Source: Paenibacillus sp. sptzw28
Lineage (GTDB): Bacteria; Bacillota; Bacilli; Paenibacillales; Paenibacillaceae
NCBI RefSeq assembly: GCF_019550795.1
Contig: NZ_CP080545.1
Span: forward strand, 451,001 to 515,000
DNA: 64,000 bases
Reading direction: 5' to 3'
Numbering within the stretch: the stretch's first letter is position 1; each line of letters opens with the position of its first letter. Shown piece by piece: positions 15,045-23,971 of the stretch. The notes under the pieces were generated by a model that saw nothing but the letters and a program-made list of their open reading frames with translations, was not told the origin of the DNA and did not search any database. A program made the translations under genes and the position numbers.

Positions 15045-15593
15045 TCAGTCTTCGCTTTGCTGGCTGCGCAGGTATTCTTCGTATTCAGCGGTGAATTCGA
15101 GCGCATGCTTGAAATCATTGGAACGGAGAGAGAGCCCCGCAACGACCTCCTCCTTACCGACCTCGTTTAAGGCGATAATTTGAGGCGGACGGGGAACGCG
15201 GAACTGCGTGTGATCGTGGAACACAATGGTGACTATCGTGCCGAGTGCATCGCCGTTTGCCGAATAAACGGTGCTCCACATCCAGCGCTGCTGGTCGGTT
15301 TGTTCCTTGCTGCCCCATTCTCTCGAGATGTCGAAATCGCCGGGGAATCGAGGCTCAGGGCGCAGGTCCGCTTCTTTAAGCTGCTTATGAACAGGCAGAT
15401 ACAATAAGTTCAAATACGTTCCGTATGCCATATCGCCGGCCTCGCGGTAGGCTTCCAGCAGCTTTTCCCGATCATTTTGCAGCACGGTTTGCCAGTTTTC
15501 GGCGATATGACCCTCGATGTATTGCGCAATTGCGTCAATTCGGCTTACCTTGCTTTCCTGAAGAAGCTCCGTTAGCGGTTTCATCTGGTTCAT
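15045..15593 (-). CDS. Uncharacterised protein in a MarR operon
   Basis: A 182-residue soluble protein that I do not recognise. It is helical in the first 75 residues. The middle contains conserved-looking aromatic motifs (FDISREWGSKEQTDQQRWMWSTVY), then VTIVFHDHTQFRVPRPPQIIAL, and an acidic end (YEEYLRSQQSED). There is no signal peptide or membrane segment. Its ATG overlaps the stop of the upstream MarR gene (ATGA), so the two are co-translated and it is probably a target of that regulator. Confidence 0.75.
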   Translation of the reverse strand: MNQMKPLTELLQESKVSRIDAIAQYIEGHIAENWQTVLQNDREKLLEAYREAGDMAYGTYLNLLYLPVHKQLKEADLRPEPRFPGDFDISREWGSKEQTDQQRWMWSTVYSANGDALGTIVTIVFHDHTQFRVPRPPQIIALNEVGKEEVVAGLSLRSNDFKHALEFTAEYEEYLRSQQSED

Positions 15594-16078
15594 GGTTTAT
15601 CCCCCTTTAATTGTCCTTCTCCGCCGGCTGCTGCAGCATCTTGCTCAAGGCTTTCGCTTAACTTGCGCAGTGTCGTGACGGCTTCCTGTAAGCTCTCCAA
15701 AGAATGACTCCTTCCTAGTTCATTCGCCCACTCGGTATGATGTCGCTCTACGTATTGAAGCGCTTCGCGCCCGGCTGGAGTTAGCGCCATGAGTTTGGCA
15801 CGGCGGTGATGAGGGTTCTCCCGATACTCGATGAAACCCTCCCTCTCCAACGCATCGGCGGTCTGCTGTACGCTTTGACGCGACAGCCCCATCACGCGGG
15901 CCACGTGAGCGACGGGAGCAGCGCCATGCTCCACCACGCCAAGCACCTGCCAACGGGCGCTGCTTAGACCGACAGGCTCGGTTAATCGGTCACCGGCTTC
16001 TAGTAATAGTCCATTGAGACGAAATACCGCCAGGACCAGTTCTGTGAATGTACTTCCAGAAGTTGTTAGTTTATTCAT
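15590..16078 (-). CDS. MarR-family transcriptional regulator
   Basis: A 162-residue winged-helix regulator. The DNA-binding part reads LSSARWQVLGVVE, then VAHVARVMGLSRQSVQQTADALEREGFIEYRENPHHRRAKLMALTPAGREAL, the classic MarR recognition helix and wing. The ATG at 16078 has no Shine-Dalgarno sequence, and the predicted start of transcription falls within a few bases of it, so the mRNA may be leaderless. The promoter is embedded in repeated TGTCA/TGACA half-sites, which suggests autorepression. It overlaps the downstream gene by 4 nt. Confidence 0.88.
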   Translation of the reverse strand: MNKLTTSGSTFTELVLAVFRLNGLLLEAGDRLTEPVGLSSARWQVLGVVEHGAAPVAHVARVMGLSRQSVQQTADALEREGFIEYRENPHHRRAKLMALTPAGREALQYVERHHTEWANELGRSHSLESLQEAVTTLRKLSESLEQDAAAAGGEGQLKGDKP

Positions 16079-16120
16079 ATGACAACATTATGTCAATATG
16101 ACAGGGTATTGTCAATATGA
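16079..16120 (-). promoter_or_regulatory. Promoter and operator of the marR operon
   Basis: Read on the minus strand: TTGACA (16115-16110), 17 bases, CATAAT (16092-16087). The region holds repeated half-sites: TGACA-N6-TGTCA at about 16080-16095, a perfect TGTCA-ATA-TGACA at 16091-16103, and a further TTGTCAATATGA. MarR proteins bind such palindromes, so repression of the operon by its own product is likely. Confidence 0.7.
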
Positions 16121-16226
16121 AATTGAGAAAAGCAGATCGTTTACCGCCCGCTTTCGAGAATGTGGTTTGAAGCCATTCCAGGATGGTATGATGGGTCAAG
16201 GTCATATACATTTTATAGGGAGGATG

Positions 16227-16493
16227 GTGAGAAATTTCGAGAATCTCATTATTAACGTGCTTTCGTATCTTTTTTCCAAGCATAGATGTTTGGTGTTTAC
16301 CTCATTCAATCAAGCGGACTACTTTAAAACGGTAGGGAAGTTACAAAATCATGGAGTTTCTTACCGAACGAGGATCTCAAGCCAAAATACCGGAATGCCG
16401 GGGGCAAGTAGAAACGATTTAAACCAATATGATATCTTTGTCAAAAAAAGTGAGGAAGACCTTGCGGAGAGAGCGATAAACAGTAAGTTCTAG
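16227..16493 (+). CDS. Small uncharacterised protein
   Basis: An 88-residue frame divergent from the marR operon, not recognised. It reads like a single compact alpha/beta domain: LSYLFSKHRCLVFTSFNQADYFKTVGKLQNHGVSYRTRIS, then QYDIFVKKSEEDLAERAINSK. The YDIFVKK...A pattern suggests a real fold. The start is uncertain. GGGAGG at 16218 lies close to ATG 16224 (out of frame) and GTG 16227; the same frame is open back to 16098. Confidence 0.55.
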   Translation: MRNFENLIINVLSYLFSKHRCLVFTSFNQADYFKTVGKLQNHGVSYRTRISSQNTGMPGASRNDLNQYDIFVKKSEEDLAERAINSKF

Positions 16494-16563
16494 GCCGCAC
16501 GCATAATGGAAAGCAATAGAAAGACCATGTTCAATTTGAACGTTAATTCATTGGAGGCAAAAA

Positions 16564-17169
16564 ATGTTGATTAATTTGTTTAAGAAAACCGATCTTAAAG
16601 CTTCTTTTTGGAAGTGGTTTAGTAATAAGGAAAACGAATTATATTTGAATTTTGAAGAAAATAAAGACCACTACATGGACGAAATAAGTGAAAGACTTAA
16701 TGCAATCGATCCAAACTTAACATTTGAAATAGGGACAATAAATGATGAAGTAAAAAGGCAATTTATTATTTCTGCTGATGGAATAGCAGATTCCTTCGAG
16801 TCTGTTGAGAATCTCTGTAATGCAGCACCAGCCTATAGTAATTGGATAACAGTGAAATTTAGACCTCGGATGAGCTCGGAAAATATAGAAATAAGTATGG
16901 GGGATGTTGAGCTTTCCTACGATGATATTTACTTCATACATGAGAATCATAGGCATTATGTTGATTTAAAGATTTATATAAGAAATTACGACTCAAAGGA
17001 TAATCGTTACGATTTTTCATATTTTATTCTTTTAGATTCATTAGTTGGGGAATATGATGCCGTTGCAAAAATAGGTGACACAAGCTTTTATCCCCTTACA
17101 AATGATATAAGAGAAAGAGCTAAGAAATTTGTCGAGTTAACGTCAATTGTTGATGAGCTTCAAAATTGA
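16564..17169 (+). CDS. Uncharacterised AT-rich acidic protein
   Basis: A 201-residue soluble protein of unknown family, with a good ribosome site (GGAGGCAAAAA). It is acidic and rich in Asn, Asp, Ile and Tyr, without membrane segments. The central part (ITVKFRPR, then IEISMGDVELSYDDIYFIHENHRHYVDLKIYI) looks like a beta-rich domain. Base composition is clearly lower in GC than the flanking genes, suggesting acquisition by transfer. Such orphan proteins are often immunity or contact-dependent components, but nothing nearby supports that. Confidence 0.7.
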   Translation: MLINLFKKTDLKASFWKWFSNKENELYLNFEENKDHYMDEISERLNAIDPNLTFEIGTINDEVKRQFIISADGIADSFESVENLCNAAPAYSNWITVKFRPRMSSENIEISMGDVELSYDDIYFIHENHRHYVDLKIYIRNYDSKDNRYDFSYFILLDSLVGEYDAVAKIGDTSFYPLTNDIRERAKKFVELTSIVDELQN

Positions 17170-17597
17170 TTCGAGTTTTCTTCACGTAACTTCTCCTCCG
17201 AACCCAACACCATCAAGGAAGCGCTCTTACTTTTGAAGTTTAATATTTCATGGTTTTCAAGAGTCCAACCACATAGTAATTCCCTTTCTTCTTTTACCTT
17301 TTATTATAACTGCAATAAATTAGCATGAGTACATTCTCGATACGTTTTTGCGTGCATGTAACCGGGAATACGCGCATATTTTCAAACATGTCCTGTCTAA
17401 AGGAATGAATAGACAACCAATTATGTCATGTTTTATGACATCTAAATCTGATATTGGTCTTTCGCTGGACAAATTGACTGAATTTTCAGCCGTCTATTTT
17501 ACCTTTTGTCTAATGTCAGTCATGTATTATGGGTGTACCATGTAAGTAAATGTGACGCAAGACGGGTGATACCCAAGATCGGGGAGTGAGGAATGTC
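17170..17597. other. Regulatory gap ahead of the pyrimidine transport operon
   Basis: About 430 bases without a supported gene. It contains the GlnR/TnrA-type site at 17424. Nearby, TTGACT at 17474 and TATTTT at 17495 are a weak promoter pair with 15-bp spacing. A short plus-strand frame at 17348-17545 lacks a ribosome site and was not accepted. Confidence 0.5.
17424..17440. promoter_or_regulatory. GlnR/TnrA-type nitrogen regulator site
   Basis: TGTCA-N7-TGACA matches the consensus TGTNAN7TNACA exactly and extends to 7-bp arms (ATGTCAT/ATGACAT). It lies 174 bases before the start codon of the ABC importer operon. GlnR and TnrA control nitrogen assimilation in Bacilli. Two more exact matches lie at 28402 and 28506 in the same locus. 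Confidence 0.75.
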
Positions 17598-18374
17598 ATG
17601 ACGGAAACGGTTATTCCCGAAATTGAGCTCGATCAGATCAGCATGAAGTTTGGAACCGAAACCTCCGATGTGCTTGCGGTCGGACAGGTCAGCTTAAATA
17701 TCGCCAAAGGCGAGTTTGTCTCTCTTCTGGGCCCTTCGGGCTGCGGCAAGACCACGCTGCTTCGGCTGATGGCCGATCTGATTCAGCCGACGAGCGGCAC
17801 GATTAAGGTCGCCGGCAAGACAGCTAAAGAAGCAAGGCTGGCACAGAAGTACGGCATCGTTTTTCAGAATCCCGTCCTCTACGATTGGAGAAAGGTTAAG
17901 CATAACATTACCCTGCCGCTTGAGCTGATGGGCATCGCAAAGGCCGAAAGACACAGGAAATCCGAGGAATTGCTGGAGCTTGTCGGTCTTCAGGGCTTCG
18001 GAGATAAGTACCCCTGGCAGCTGAGCGGGGGGATGCAGCAGCGTGTAGCCATCGCCAGGGCGCTGTCGATGGAACCGGAAATATTGCTGATGGATGAGCC
18101 TTTCTCAGCGCTCGATGAATTTTCCCGGGAACGCCTGAATGAAGAGCTGTTGTCGATATGGAGCAAGGTGAACAACACCGTTGTTTTTGTAACGCACAGC
18201 ATCCCCGAATCGATCTTCTTGTCCGACAGGGTCTTTGTCCTCTCTCCCCACCCGGGGAGGCTGTCCGCAGTTGTGGACATACCGCTGCCGCGTCCGCGCA
18301 CGAAAGACATGAGGAACAGCGCGGAGTTCTTCCGGCTCATCGCACAAATTCGGGATTGCTTTGAAGGGGTGTAA
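17598..18374 (+). CDS. ABC transporter ATP-binding protein (NitT/TauT type), pyrimidine importer
   Basis: A 258-residue ATPase. Walker A is LLGPSGCGKTTLL, the Q-loop is VFQNPVLYDWRKV, the signature is LSGGMQQR, Walker B is ILLMDEPFSALDEF, and the switch histidine is in FVTHSIPES. The NitT/TauT/SsuB subgroup energises uptake of small organic nitrogen or sulfur compounds. Its place at the head of a pyrimidine-degradation operon points to uracil/thymine or a related base. ATG 17598 (GAGG upstream) was chosen over GTG 17586. The permease gene starts 3 bases after its stop. Confidence 0.9.
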   Translation: MTETVIPEIELDQISMKFGTETSDVLAVGQVSLNIAKGEFVSLLGPSGCGKTTLLRLMADLIQPTSGTIKVAGKTAKEARLAQKYGIVFQNPVLYDWRKVKHNITLPLELMGIAKAERHRKSEELLELVGLQGFGDKYPWQLSGGMQQRVAIARALSMEPEILLMDEPFSALDEFSRERLNEELLSIWSKVNNTVVFVTHSIPESIFLSDRVFVLSPHPGRLSAVVDIPLPRPRTKDMRNSAEFFRLIAQIRDCFEGV

Positions 18375-18377
18375 ACC

Positions 18378-19190
18378 ATGAAGGGCCACAGCATCCGGAA
18401 TCACAGTCGCACACTCCCTATAGTCATATGGGCGGCAGCATTGCTCATTATATGGGAAGCCGTTTCATGGTTTATGCTGCATGTGCTGCATACGCCTCTG
18501 GCCCAGTCCAAGCTGCCATATATCCACGAAGTAGCCCGAGCGTTCGGTGAATACGGCGGCACCCTGCTGAAGGAAGGCGGAGTCACCTTCGCCAATGCCG
18601 GCATGGGGTTTCTGCTTGGCGGCGCTGCCGGCGCACTTCTCGCGATACTAATGAGCGTCTCGAAATGGATCGAGCACCTCACCTTTCCTTATGCCGTCGC
18701 CTCCCAAATGATCCCGATCCTGGGTCTCGCTCCGATCCTCTACGGGATCGTTCACGATGAGCAAGTGGCACGAATTCTGATCGCCGGATACATTACTTTC
18801 TTCCCTGTTGCTTTGAATATGCTGAGAGGACTTCGGAGCGTCAATCCTTCCGCTCTTGAATTGATGTACTCATATGCAGCCAAGCCGTGGGCGGTTTATT
18901 GGAAGCTTCGTTTTCCCGCCTCGCTGCCCGGATTGTTCAGCGGGCTGAAGATCGCTGCGCCGCTGGCTGTCACCGGCGCGATACTCGTTGAGCTCATGGG
19001 CGCCCAGCACGGGATCGGCGTTATTATGCTCCGAAATTTGTACTATGGACCGTCCCATGTGTATATGTTCTGGTCTACCGTATTAGTCGGCGCACTGCTG
19101 GGTGTGTTCAGTTATCTGCTCATAGGTGTGGCGGAGCGGCTGGCAGCCCCTTGGCAGCCCGAGTACCGCAATAGGGGAGGTGGCCGCTGA
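18378..19190 (+). CDS. ABC transporter permease 1 of pyrimidine importer
   Basis: A 270-residue inner-membrane subunit of the SsuC/ThiX type with about six hydrophobic segments. An EAA-like coupling loop (LELMYSYAAKPWAVYWKLRFPASLPGLFSGLKIAAPLAV) contacts the ATPase. The second permease follows with a 1-nt overlap (TGATG), so the two are translated together and should form a heterodimeric channel. Confidence 0.9.
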   Translation: MKGHSIRNHSRTLPIVIWAAALLIIWEAVSWFMLHVLHTPLAQSKLPYIHEVARAFGEYGGTLLKEGGVTFANAGMGFLLGGAAGALLAILMSVSKWIEHLTFPYAVASQMIPILGLAPILYGIVHDEQVARILIAGYITFFPVALNMLRGLRSVNPSALELMYSYAAKPWAVYWKLRFPASLPGLFSGLKIAAPLAVTGAILVELMGAQHGIGVIMLRNLYYGPSHVYMFWSTVLVGALLGVFSYLLIGVAERLAAPWQPEYRNRGGGR

Positions 19191-20095
19191 TGGAAGGAAA
19201 TTCGGCAGGAGAGCGCGCACTCGTGACTCGTTATTCCCCGGATGCGGATACCTCTGCGCCGTCGGCAATTCGGGCGATAGACGGTGAATCGCCTTCCGTA
19301 ATCGCGGCCAATAAGAGACGGAGGCTCAGCGTCGCTCCCGCAATCCGGATCGGGCTTCCGCTCCTGGCGGGCTTGCTGTTCCTGGCTGCATGGCAGCTGC
19401 AGCTGTTTCATTCCCTCTTCAACCTGAAAACCTATCAATTGCCGCTGCCGTCGGCTATCGGAGAAGCGATGGCGGATAATGCGGGCCTTCTCTTATCCTA
19501 TACCGGCTATACGCTTACCGAAGCCGTGCTCGGAATGCTGCTAGGCTCCTTGGCGGGATTCTTCGTTGCTTTGGCAGCAACCGTTTGGCCGAGGTGGGGT
19601 TCAGGCGGAGTGCTGCTAATCGCTTCCCTCAACGCCGTGCCGATCGTAGCGCTCGCTCCAATCATGAACCTGTGGTTCGGCGACGGGATCGGATCAAGAG
19701 TTGCGATCGTTATGGTAAGCACGATGGCGGCCATGGCCATCAATGCGAATAAAGGCATGAACGCGGTTGACCCGCTGGCACTGGATTTAATGCACTCCTA
19801 TGCGGCAACGAAGAGCGAAGTGTTCCGGTATTTGCGTTTTTCCACCAGCCTGCCGTATGTCTTTACCGCCTTGAAAATTAATACGACGGCCAGCATGATC
19901 GGAGCGATCGTCGGCGAGTTTTTCTTCTCGTCCCGGGGACTCGGGTATCTGCTTTCCAACTCGATCAAAGTGGCCAAAATGCCTTTGGGCTGGTCCTGCA
20001 TCGTCGTAGCGGCGGTTGCGGGCGTCATCTTCTATCTCCTTATGGAACGACTTGAGAAATTGTTCATTCGCTGGCATCCTTCGCAGAGAACATGA
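19190..20095 (+). CDS. ABC transporter permease 2 of pyrimidine importer
   Basis: A 301-residue membrane subunit homologous to the preceding permease. It has an extra polar N terminus of about 50 residues before the first membrane segment (LPLLAGLLFLAAWQL). The coupling loop reads LDLMHSYAATKSEVFRYLRFSTSLPYVFTALKI. Two different permeases in tandem are usual for this importer subgroup. The stop is followed by 160 bases before the binding-protein gene. Confidence 0.9.
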   Translation: MEGNSAGERALVTRYSPDADTSAPSAIRAIDGESPSVIAANKRRRLSVAPAIRIGLPLLAGLLFLAAWQLQLFHSLFNLKTYQLPLPSAIGEAMADNAGLLLSYTGYTLTEAVLGMLLGSLAGFFVALAATVWPRWGSGGVLLIASLNAVPIVALAPIMNLWFGDGIGSRVAIVMVSTMAAMAINANKGMNAVDPLALDLMHSYAATKSEVFRYLRFSTSLPYVFTALKINTTASMIGAIVGEFFFSSRGLGYLLSNSIKVAKMPLGWSCIVVAAVAGVIFYLLMERLEKLFIRWHPSQRT

Positions 20096-20255
20096 TGCAG
20101 TATGAATGAAACGGACTCTGCACAGCCGGCTGAGCGTGAGACAGATACACAAGTTTGCGCGGCCGATCTCATATCTCATATCTCATATACCCGTGCACAA
20201 TTGGCACTACGCTGTGTTTCAAACATTATTACGGATCAAGAGGGAGAGAGAATCG

Positions 20256-21359
20256 ATGGAGAAAAAGAAACCGAAATACCGAAGGGCCATGCTGTTAGCC
20301 GTAGCCATGCTGTTTGCAACCGTGCTCGCCGCATGCGGCGGCTCGAACGGGAACACCAAGACAGACGAGCCTGCTGCAGCGAACGCGGCAGGAGGAACGA
20401 ATGAGCAGGCGGCCGGTGCGAATAAGAGTGCGGATCCGGTGACGGTCAAGCTGCAGCTCAAATGGGTGCCTCAGGCTCAGTTTGCCGGTTATTACGTCGC
20501 CCTGGACAAAGGCTATTACAAAGACGAAGGGCTGTCGGTTCAAATTCTGCCCGGCGGACCGGATATCGTGCCGGAGCAGCAGGTGGCGAATGGGGCTGCC
20601 GATATCGGAATAGACTGGGTGGCCAGCCTCCTGGCACATCAGGAGCAGGGACTCCCGCTTGTCGAGATTTCGCAAATCTATCAGAAGAGCGGGCTGGTGC
20701 TTGTCTCTAAGAAATCGGCCGCAATCAACTCGCCAGCCGACCTGAAGGGCAAGAAGGTCGGGAACTGGATGGGCGGGAACGAATTCGAGGTGCTGGCTCT
20801 ATTCGACAAATACAAGCTGGACCCGAATAAGGATCTCCAGTTCGTGAAGCAGGGCTTTACGATGGATCAGTTCCTCGGCGGGGAATTGGATGCGGCTTCC
20901 GCTATGACCTACAACGAATACCAGGTGGTGCTCGAGCAAGGGATACCGGAGAAGGATCTTTCGGTTATCGATATGAACAAAGAAGGCGTCGCCATGCTGG
21001 AGGATAACCTGTTTGCGAACAAAGATTGGCTGGCTGCCAATAAGGAGACGGCCGCGAAATTTATCAGGGCCTCGCTCAAGGGCTGGAAGGATGCGATTGC
21101 AGACCCCGAGGCGGCAGTGGACAGCGTCATGAAGGTAGCCGAGGAAGGCAGCACATCCCGGGCTCATCAGCTGAAGATGATGGAGGAGGTTGCCAAGCTT
21201 GTCGCGCCTGAAGGCTTCGATACCGCGAAGCTCGGTTACATCGACGATGCCATGTTCAAGCAAACGGCCGATATTGCACTGAAATTCGGCGTTATCAAGA
21301 AAGCTGCCGACCTCAAAGAGGCGTACACGAATGAAATCGTGGATATGGCGATGAAATAA
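20256..21359 (+). CDS. NMT1/THI5-like substrate-binding lipoprotein of pyrimidine importer
   Basis: A 367-residue lipoprotein. The signal peptide (KKKPKYRRAMLLAVAMLFAT) ends in the lipobox VLAAC. An Ala/Asn/Gly-rich linker leads to the binding domain, which starts VKLQLKWVPQAQFAGYYVAL and continues GGPDIVPEQQVANGAADIGI, typical of NMT1/THI5-type pyrimidine-precursor binders. It delivers the ligand to the two permeases. A longer frame extends back to 20106, but AGGGAGAG at 20241 and the signal peptide set the start at 20256. The ligand is inferred to be a pyrimidine base from the operon. Confidence 0.9.
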   Translation: MEKKKPKYRRAMLLAVAMLFATVLAACGGSNGNTKTDEPAAANAAGGTNEQAAGANKSADPVTVKLQLKWVPQAQFAGYYVALDKGYYKDEGLSVQILPGGPDIVPEQQVANGAADIGIDWVASLLAHQEQGLPLVEISQIYQKSGLVLVSKKSAAINSPADLKGKKVGNWMGGNEFEVLALFDKYKLDPNKDLQFVKQGFTMDQFLGGELDAASAMTYNEYQVVLEQGIPEKDLSVIDMNKEGVAMLEDNLFANKDWLAANKETAAKFIRASLKGWKDAIADPEAAVDSVMKVAEEGSTSRAHQLKMMEEVAKLVAPEGFDTAKLGYIDDAMFKQTADIALKFGVIKKAADLKEAYTNEIVDMAMK

Positions 21360-21543
21360 AGAAGTAGGGATTAAAAAACGGAGCGAACCGGGGAGATTCC
21401 GGAGAAACGAAGTGACCGCCTTTGTCCGCGGGAATTTCATCATTAGAGGGTTCATTATATAAGGAAATCTGGGGAAAACAGCGATCGAAAGAACGTTCCG
21501 CACGCGCAGTGAGAGCTTATACGTGAATCCGAAAGGAGTGTGA

Positions 21544-22428
21544 ATGATGGATACGGTAAGGATCGGTCTCATTCAAGCGCAGCATGACGTGAACGGCGAG
21601 GAGCCGGTAGAGAAACACAAGGCGGCGGCGATCCGGAAGCATATGGGGCTGGTGCGCGAAGCGAAGAAGCAGGGCGCCCAGATCGTATCCCTGCAGGAAA
21701 TCTTCTACGGACCCTATTTCTGTGCTGAGCAGACCGCCAAATGGTATGAGGCGGCGGAGGAGATTCCGAACGGTCCTACAACCAAGCTGTTTCAGGAGCT
21801 CGCCAAGGAGCTTGGCATCGTCATCGTCCTGCCGATTTACGAACGAGAGGGTATTGCCACCTATTACAATACGGCAGCGATGATCGATGCGGACGGAGCC
21901 TATTTGGGTAAATACCGGAAACACCACATTCCCCATGTTGGAGCGGGCAGCCGAGGCTGCGGATTTTGGGAGAAGTATTATTTTAAACCGGGCAACCTGG
22001 GATATCCGGTCTTCGATACGGCGTTTGCCAAGGTGGGCGTCTACATCTGCTACGACAGGCATTTCCCGGAGGGCGCGAGAATGCTAGGTCTGAACGGCGC
22101 GGAAATCGTCTTCAACCCCTCCGCCACCGTGTCGGGCACCTCCGAATATTTGTGGAAGCTGGAGCAGCCTGCCCATGCGGTAGCCAACGGCTACTACATA
22201 GGCGCGATCAACCGCGTGGGCTATGAAGCGCCGTGGCATATGGGCGAGTTCTACGGCCAATCATATTTGGCCGATCCGCGGGGAAGCATTGTCTCAATCG
22301 GCAGCCGCGACCGAAGCGAAGTTGTGATCGGGGATATGAGTAAAGCCCTGATTCGTGAAGTCCGTGAAAGCTGGCAGTTCTATAGGGACCGCAGGCCTGA
22401 GACGTACCGGGAGCTTACTGAGCTTTAA
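21544..22428 (+). CDS. Nitrilase-family beta-ureidopropionase (N-carbamoyl-beta-alanine amidohydrolase)
   Basis: A 294-residue carbon-nitrogen hydrolase. The catalytic triad is visible: Glu52 (QEIFYG), Lys126 (YRKHHIP) and Cys169 (ICYDRHFPE). CYDRHFPEGAR and the SATVSGTSEYLWKLEQPAHAVAN block are typical of the beta-ureidopropionase branch. It would split N-carbamoyl-beta-alanine to beta-alanine, CO2 and NH3, the third step of reductive pyrimidine breakdown. The ribosome site is GAAAGGAGTGTGA. A second, unrelated enzyme that could do the same step lies at 28590. Confidence 0.85.
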   Translation: MMDTVRIGLIQAQHDVNGEEPVEKHKAAAIRKHMGLVREAKKQGAQIVSLQEIFYGPYFCAEQTAKWYEAAEEIPNGPTTKLFQELAKELGIVIVLPIYEREGIATYYNTAAMIDADGAYLGKYRKHHIPHVGAGSRGCGFWEKYYFKPGNLGYPVFDTAFAKVGVYICYDRHFPEGARMLGLNGAEIVFNPSATVSGTSEYLWKLEQPAHAVANGYYIGAINRVGYEAPWHMGEFYGQSYLADPRGSIVSIGSRDRSEVVIGDMSKALIREVRESWQFYRDRRPETYRELTEL

Positions 22429-22471
22429 TGCCGGGTGAGGTTGAATGAAGCAGCGGAGAGGGGCGGTTCGT

Positions 22472-23950
22472 ATGGCGGTAACGGCTTCAGCCACACCGAA
22501 GAAAATAAAAAATATGATCGGCGGTCAGTGGGTCCAGCCGGAAGCCTCCCACTATGAGGAAGTGCCCAATCCCGCCACCGGTGAAGTGATCGCACTTGTG
22601 CCGATCTCTACCAAGGAGGAACTGGACCGGGCGGTCGAAGCGGCAAACACGGCGTTTCAAGCCTGGCGGAAAGTGGCTGTCCCCCGCAGGGCGAGGTATC
22701 TGTTCCGTTACCAGCAGCTGCTCATTGAGAATTGGAGGGAGCTCGCAGCACTCATTACGGCCGAGAACGGAAAAAGCTACGAGGAAGCATACGGTGAAGT
22801 CCAGCGCGGCATCGAATGCGTCGAGTTTGCCGCCGGCGCGCCGACGCTTATGATGGGCAGTCAGCTCCCCGATATCGCCACTGGTATTGAGTCGGGCATG
22901 TTCCGCTATCCCCTTGGCGTTATCGGCGGCATTACGCCGTTTAATTTTCCGATGATGGTGCCATGCTGGATGTTCCCGCTTGCCGTCGCGTGCGGCAATA
23001 CTTTCGTGCTCAAGCCTTCCGAACGGACTCCCCTCCTGGTAAACCGGTTGGGCGAGCTGTTCGGGGAAGCGGGATTTCCCCAGGGGGTTCTCAATATTGT
23101 GCACGGAGCGCATGATGTGGTGAATGGAATGCTGCGGCACGAGGACATTAAAGCGGTGTCGTTCGTCGGTTCGCAGCCGGTGGCGGAATATGTGTACAAG
23201 ACGGGAGCGGCTGCGGGGAAACGGGTTCAGGCGCTGGCAGGCGCGAAAAATCATTCGATCGTCCTAGAGGACGCCGATCTCGATCAAGCCGTGAAGAATA
23301 TCATTGGGGCAGCTTTCGGCTCGGCGGGCGAGCGCTGTATGGCCTGTTCCGTAGTAGTCGCGGTTGAGCCTGTCGCGGACGAACTGGTGAGCCGGCTCGC
23401 GGAAGCTGCGCGCGGGCTCGCCATCGGCAACGGTATGGACGAGAATGTGTTTCTCGGCCCCGTCATCCGGGAAGCAAGCAGAGAGCGGACGATCCGCTAT
23501 ATCGAGACAGGGATAGCCGAGCAGGCCGAGCTTGTAGTCGACGGAAGAGGCGTCCCGACGCCTGTGAAGGAGAGCGGGAGAGGCGGATATTTTATCGGCC
23601 CAACGATCTTCGACCGGGTCCAGCCGGGGATGACAATTTGGAAGGACGAGATTTTCGCCCCTGTCCTCTCGGTGGTGCGGGTGAAGGATTTGAAAGAAGC
23701 CATCGCTGTTGCCAATCAGTCCGAATTCGCAAACGGGGCTTGCATTTATACCGACAGCGCGAAGGCGATCCGCGAGTTTCGGGAAGAGATCGATGCAGGC
23801 ATGCTGGGCGTAAATCTGGGCGTCCCTGCACCAATGGCCTTCTTTCCTTTCTCCGGCTATAAAAAATCCTTCTACGGAGATTTGCATACTGGCGGACGCG
23901 ACGGCGTCGAATTTTACACCCGCAAAAAAATGATAACCGCCCGTTATTAA
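22472..23950 (+). CDS. CoA-acylating (methyl)malonate-semialdehyde dehydrogenase
   Basis: A 492-residue aldehyde dehydrogenase of the MmsA/IolA branch. Landmarks are [19 protein letters not shown], the NAD loop [12 protein letters not shown], and the catalytic Cys289 in GERCMACS. The C-terminal [26 protein letters not shown] is diagnostic for the CoA-dependent type. It turns malonate semialdehyde, made from beta-alanine by the next gene's product, into acetyl-CoA and CO2. A start at ATG 22445 is also possible; ATG 22472 has the better site (GAGAGGGG). Confidence 0.88.
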   Translation: MAVTASATPKKIKNMIGGQWVQPEASHYEEVPNPATGEVIALVPISTKEELDRAVEAANTAFQAWRKVAVPRRARYLFRYQQLLIENWRELAALITAENGKSYEEAYGEVQRGIECVEFAAGAPTLMMGSQLPDIATGIESGMFRYPLGVIGGITPFNFPMMVPCWMFPLAVACGNTFVLKPSERTPLLVNRLGELFGEAGFPQGVLNIVHGAHDVVNGMLRHEDIKAVSFVGSQPVAEYVYKTGAAAGKRVQALAGAKNHSIVLEDADLDQAVKNIIGAAFGSAGERCMACSVVVAVEPVADELVSRLAEAARGLAIGNGMDENVFLGPVIREASRERTIRYIETGIAEQAELVVDGRGVPTPVKESGRGGYFIGPTIFDRVQPGMTIWKDEIFAPVLSVVRVKDLKEAIAVANQSEFANGACIYTDSAKAIREFREEIDAGMLGVNLGVPAPMAFFPFSGYKKSFYGDLHTGGRDGVEFYTRKKMITARY

Positions 23951-23971
23951 CCGGGATGAGGAGCTGATCGC

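Noticed and set aside
17348..17545. 65-codon plus-strand frame before the importer operon
   Set aside because: No ribosome site; it covers the GlnR/TnrA site and the likely promoter.
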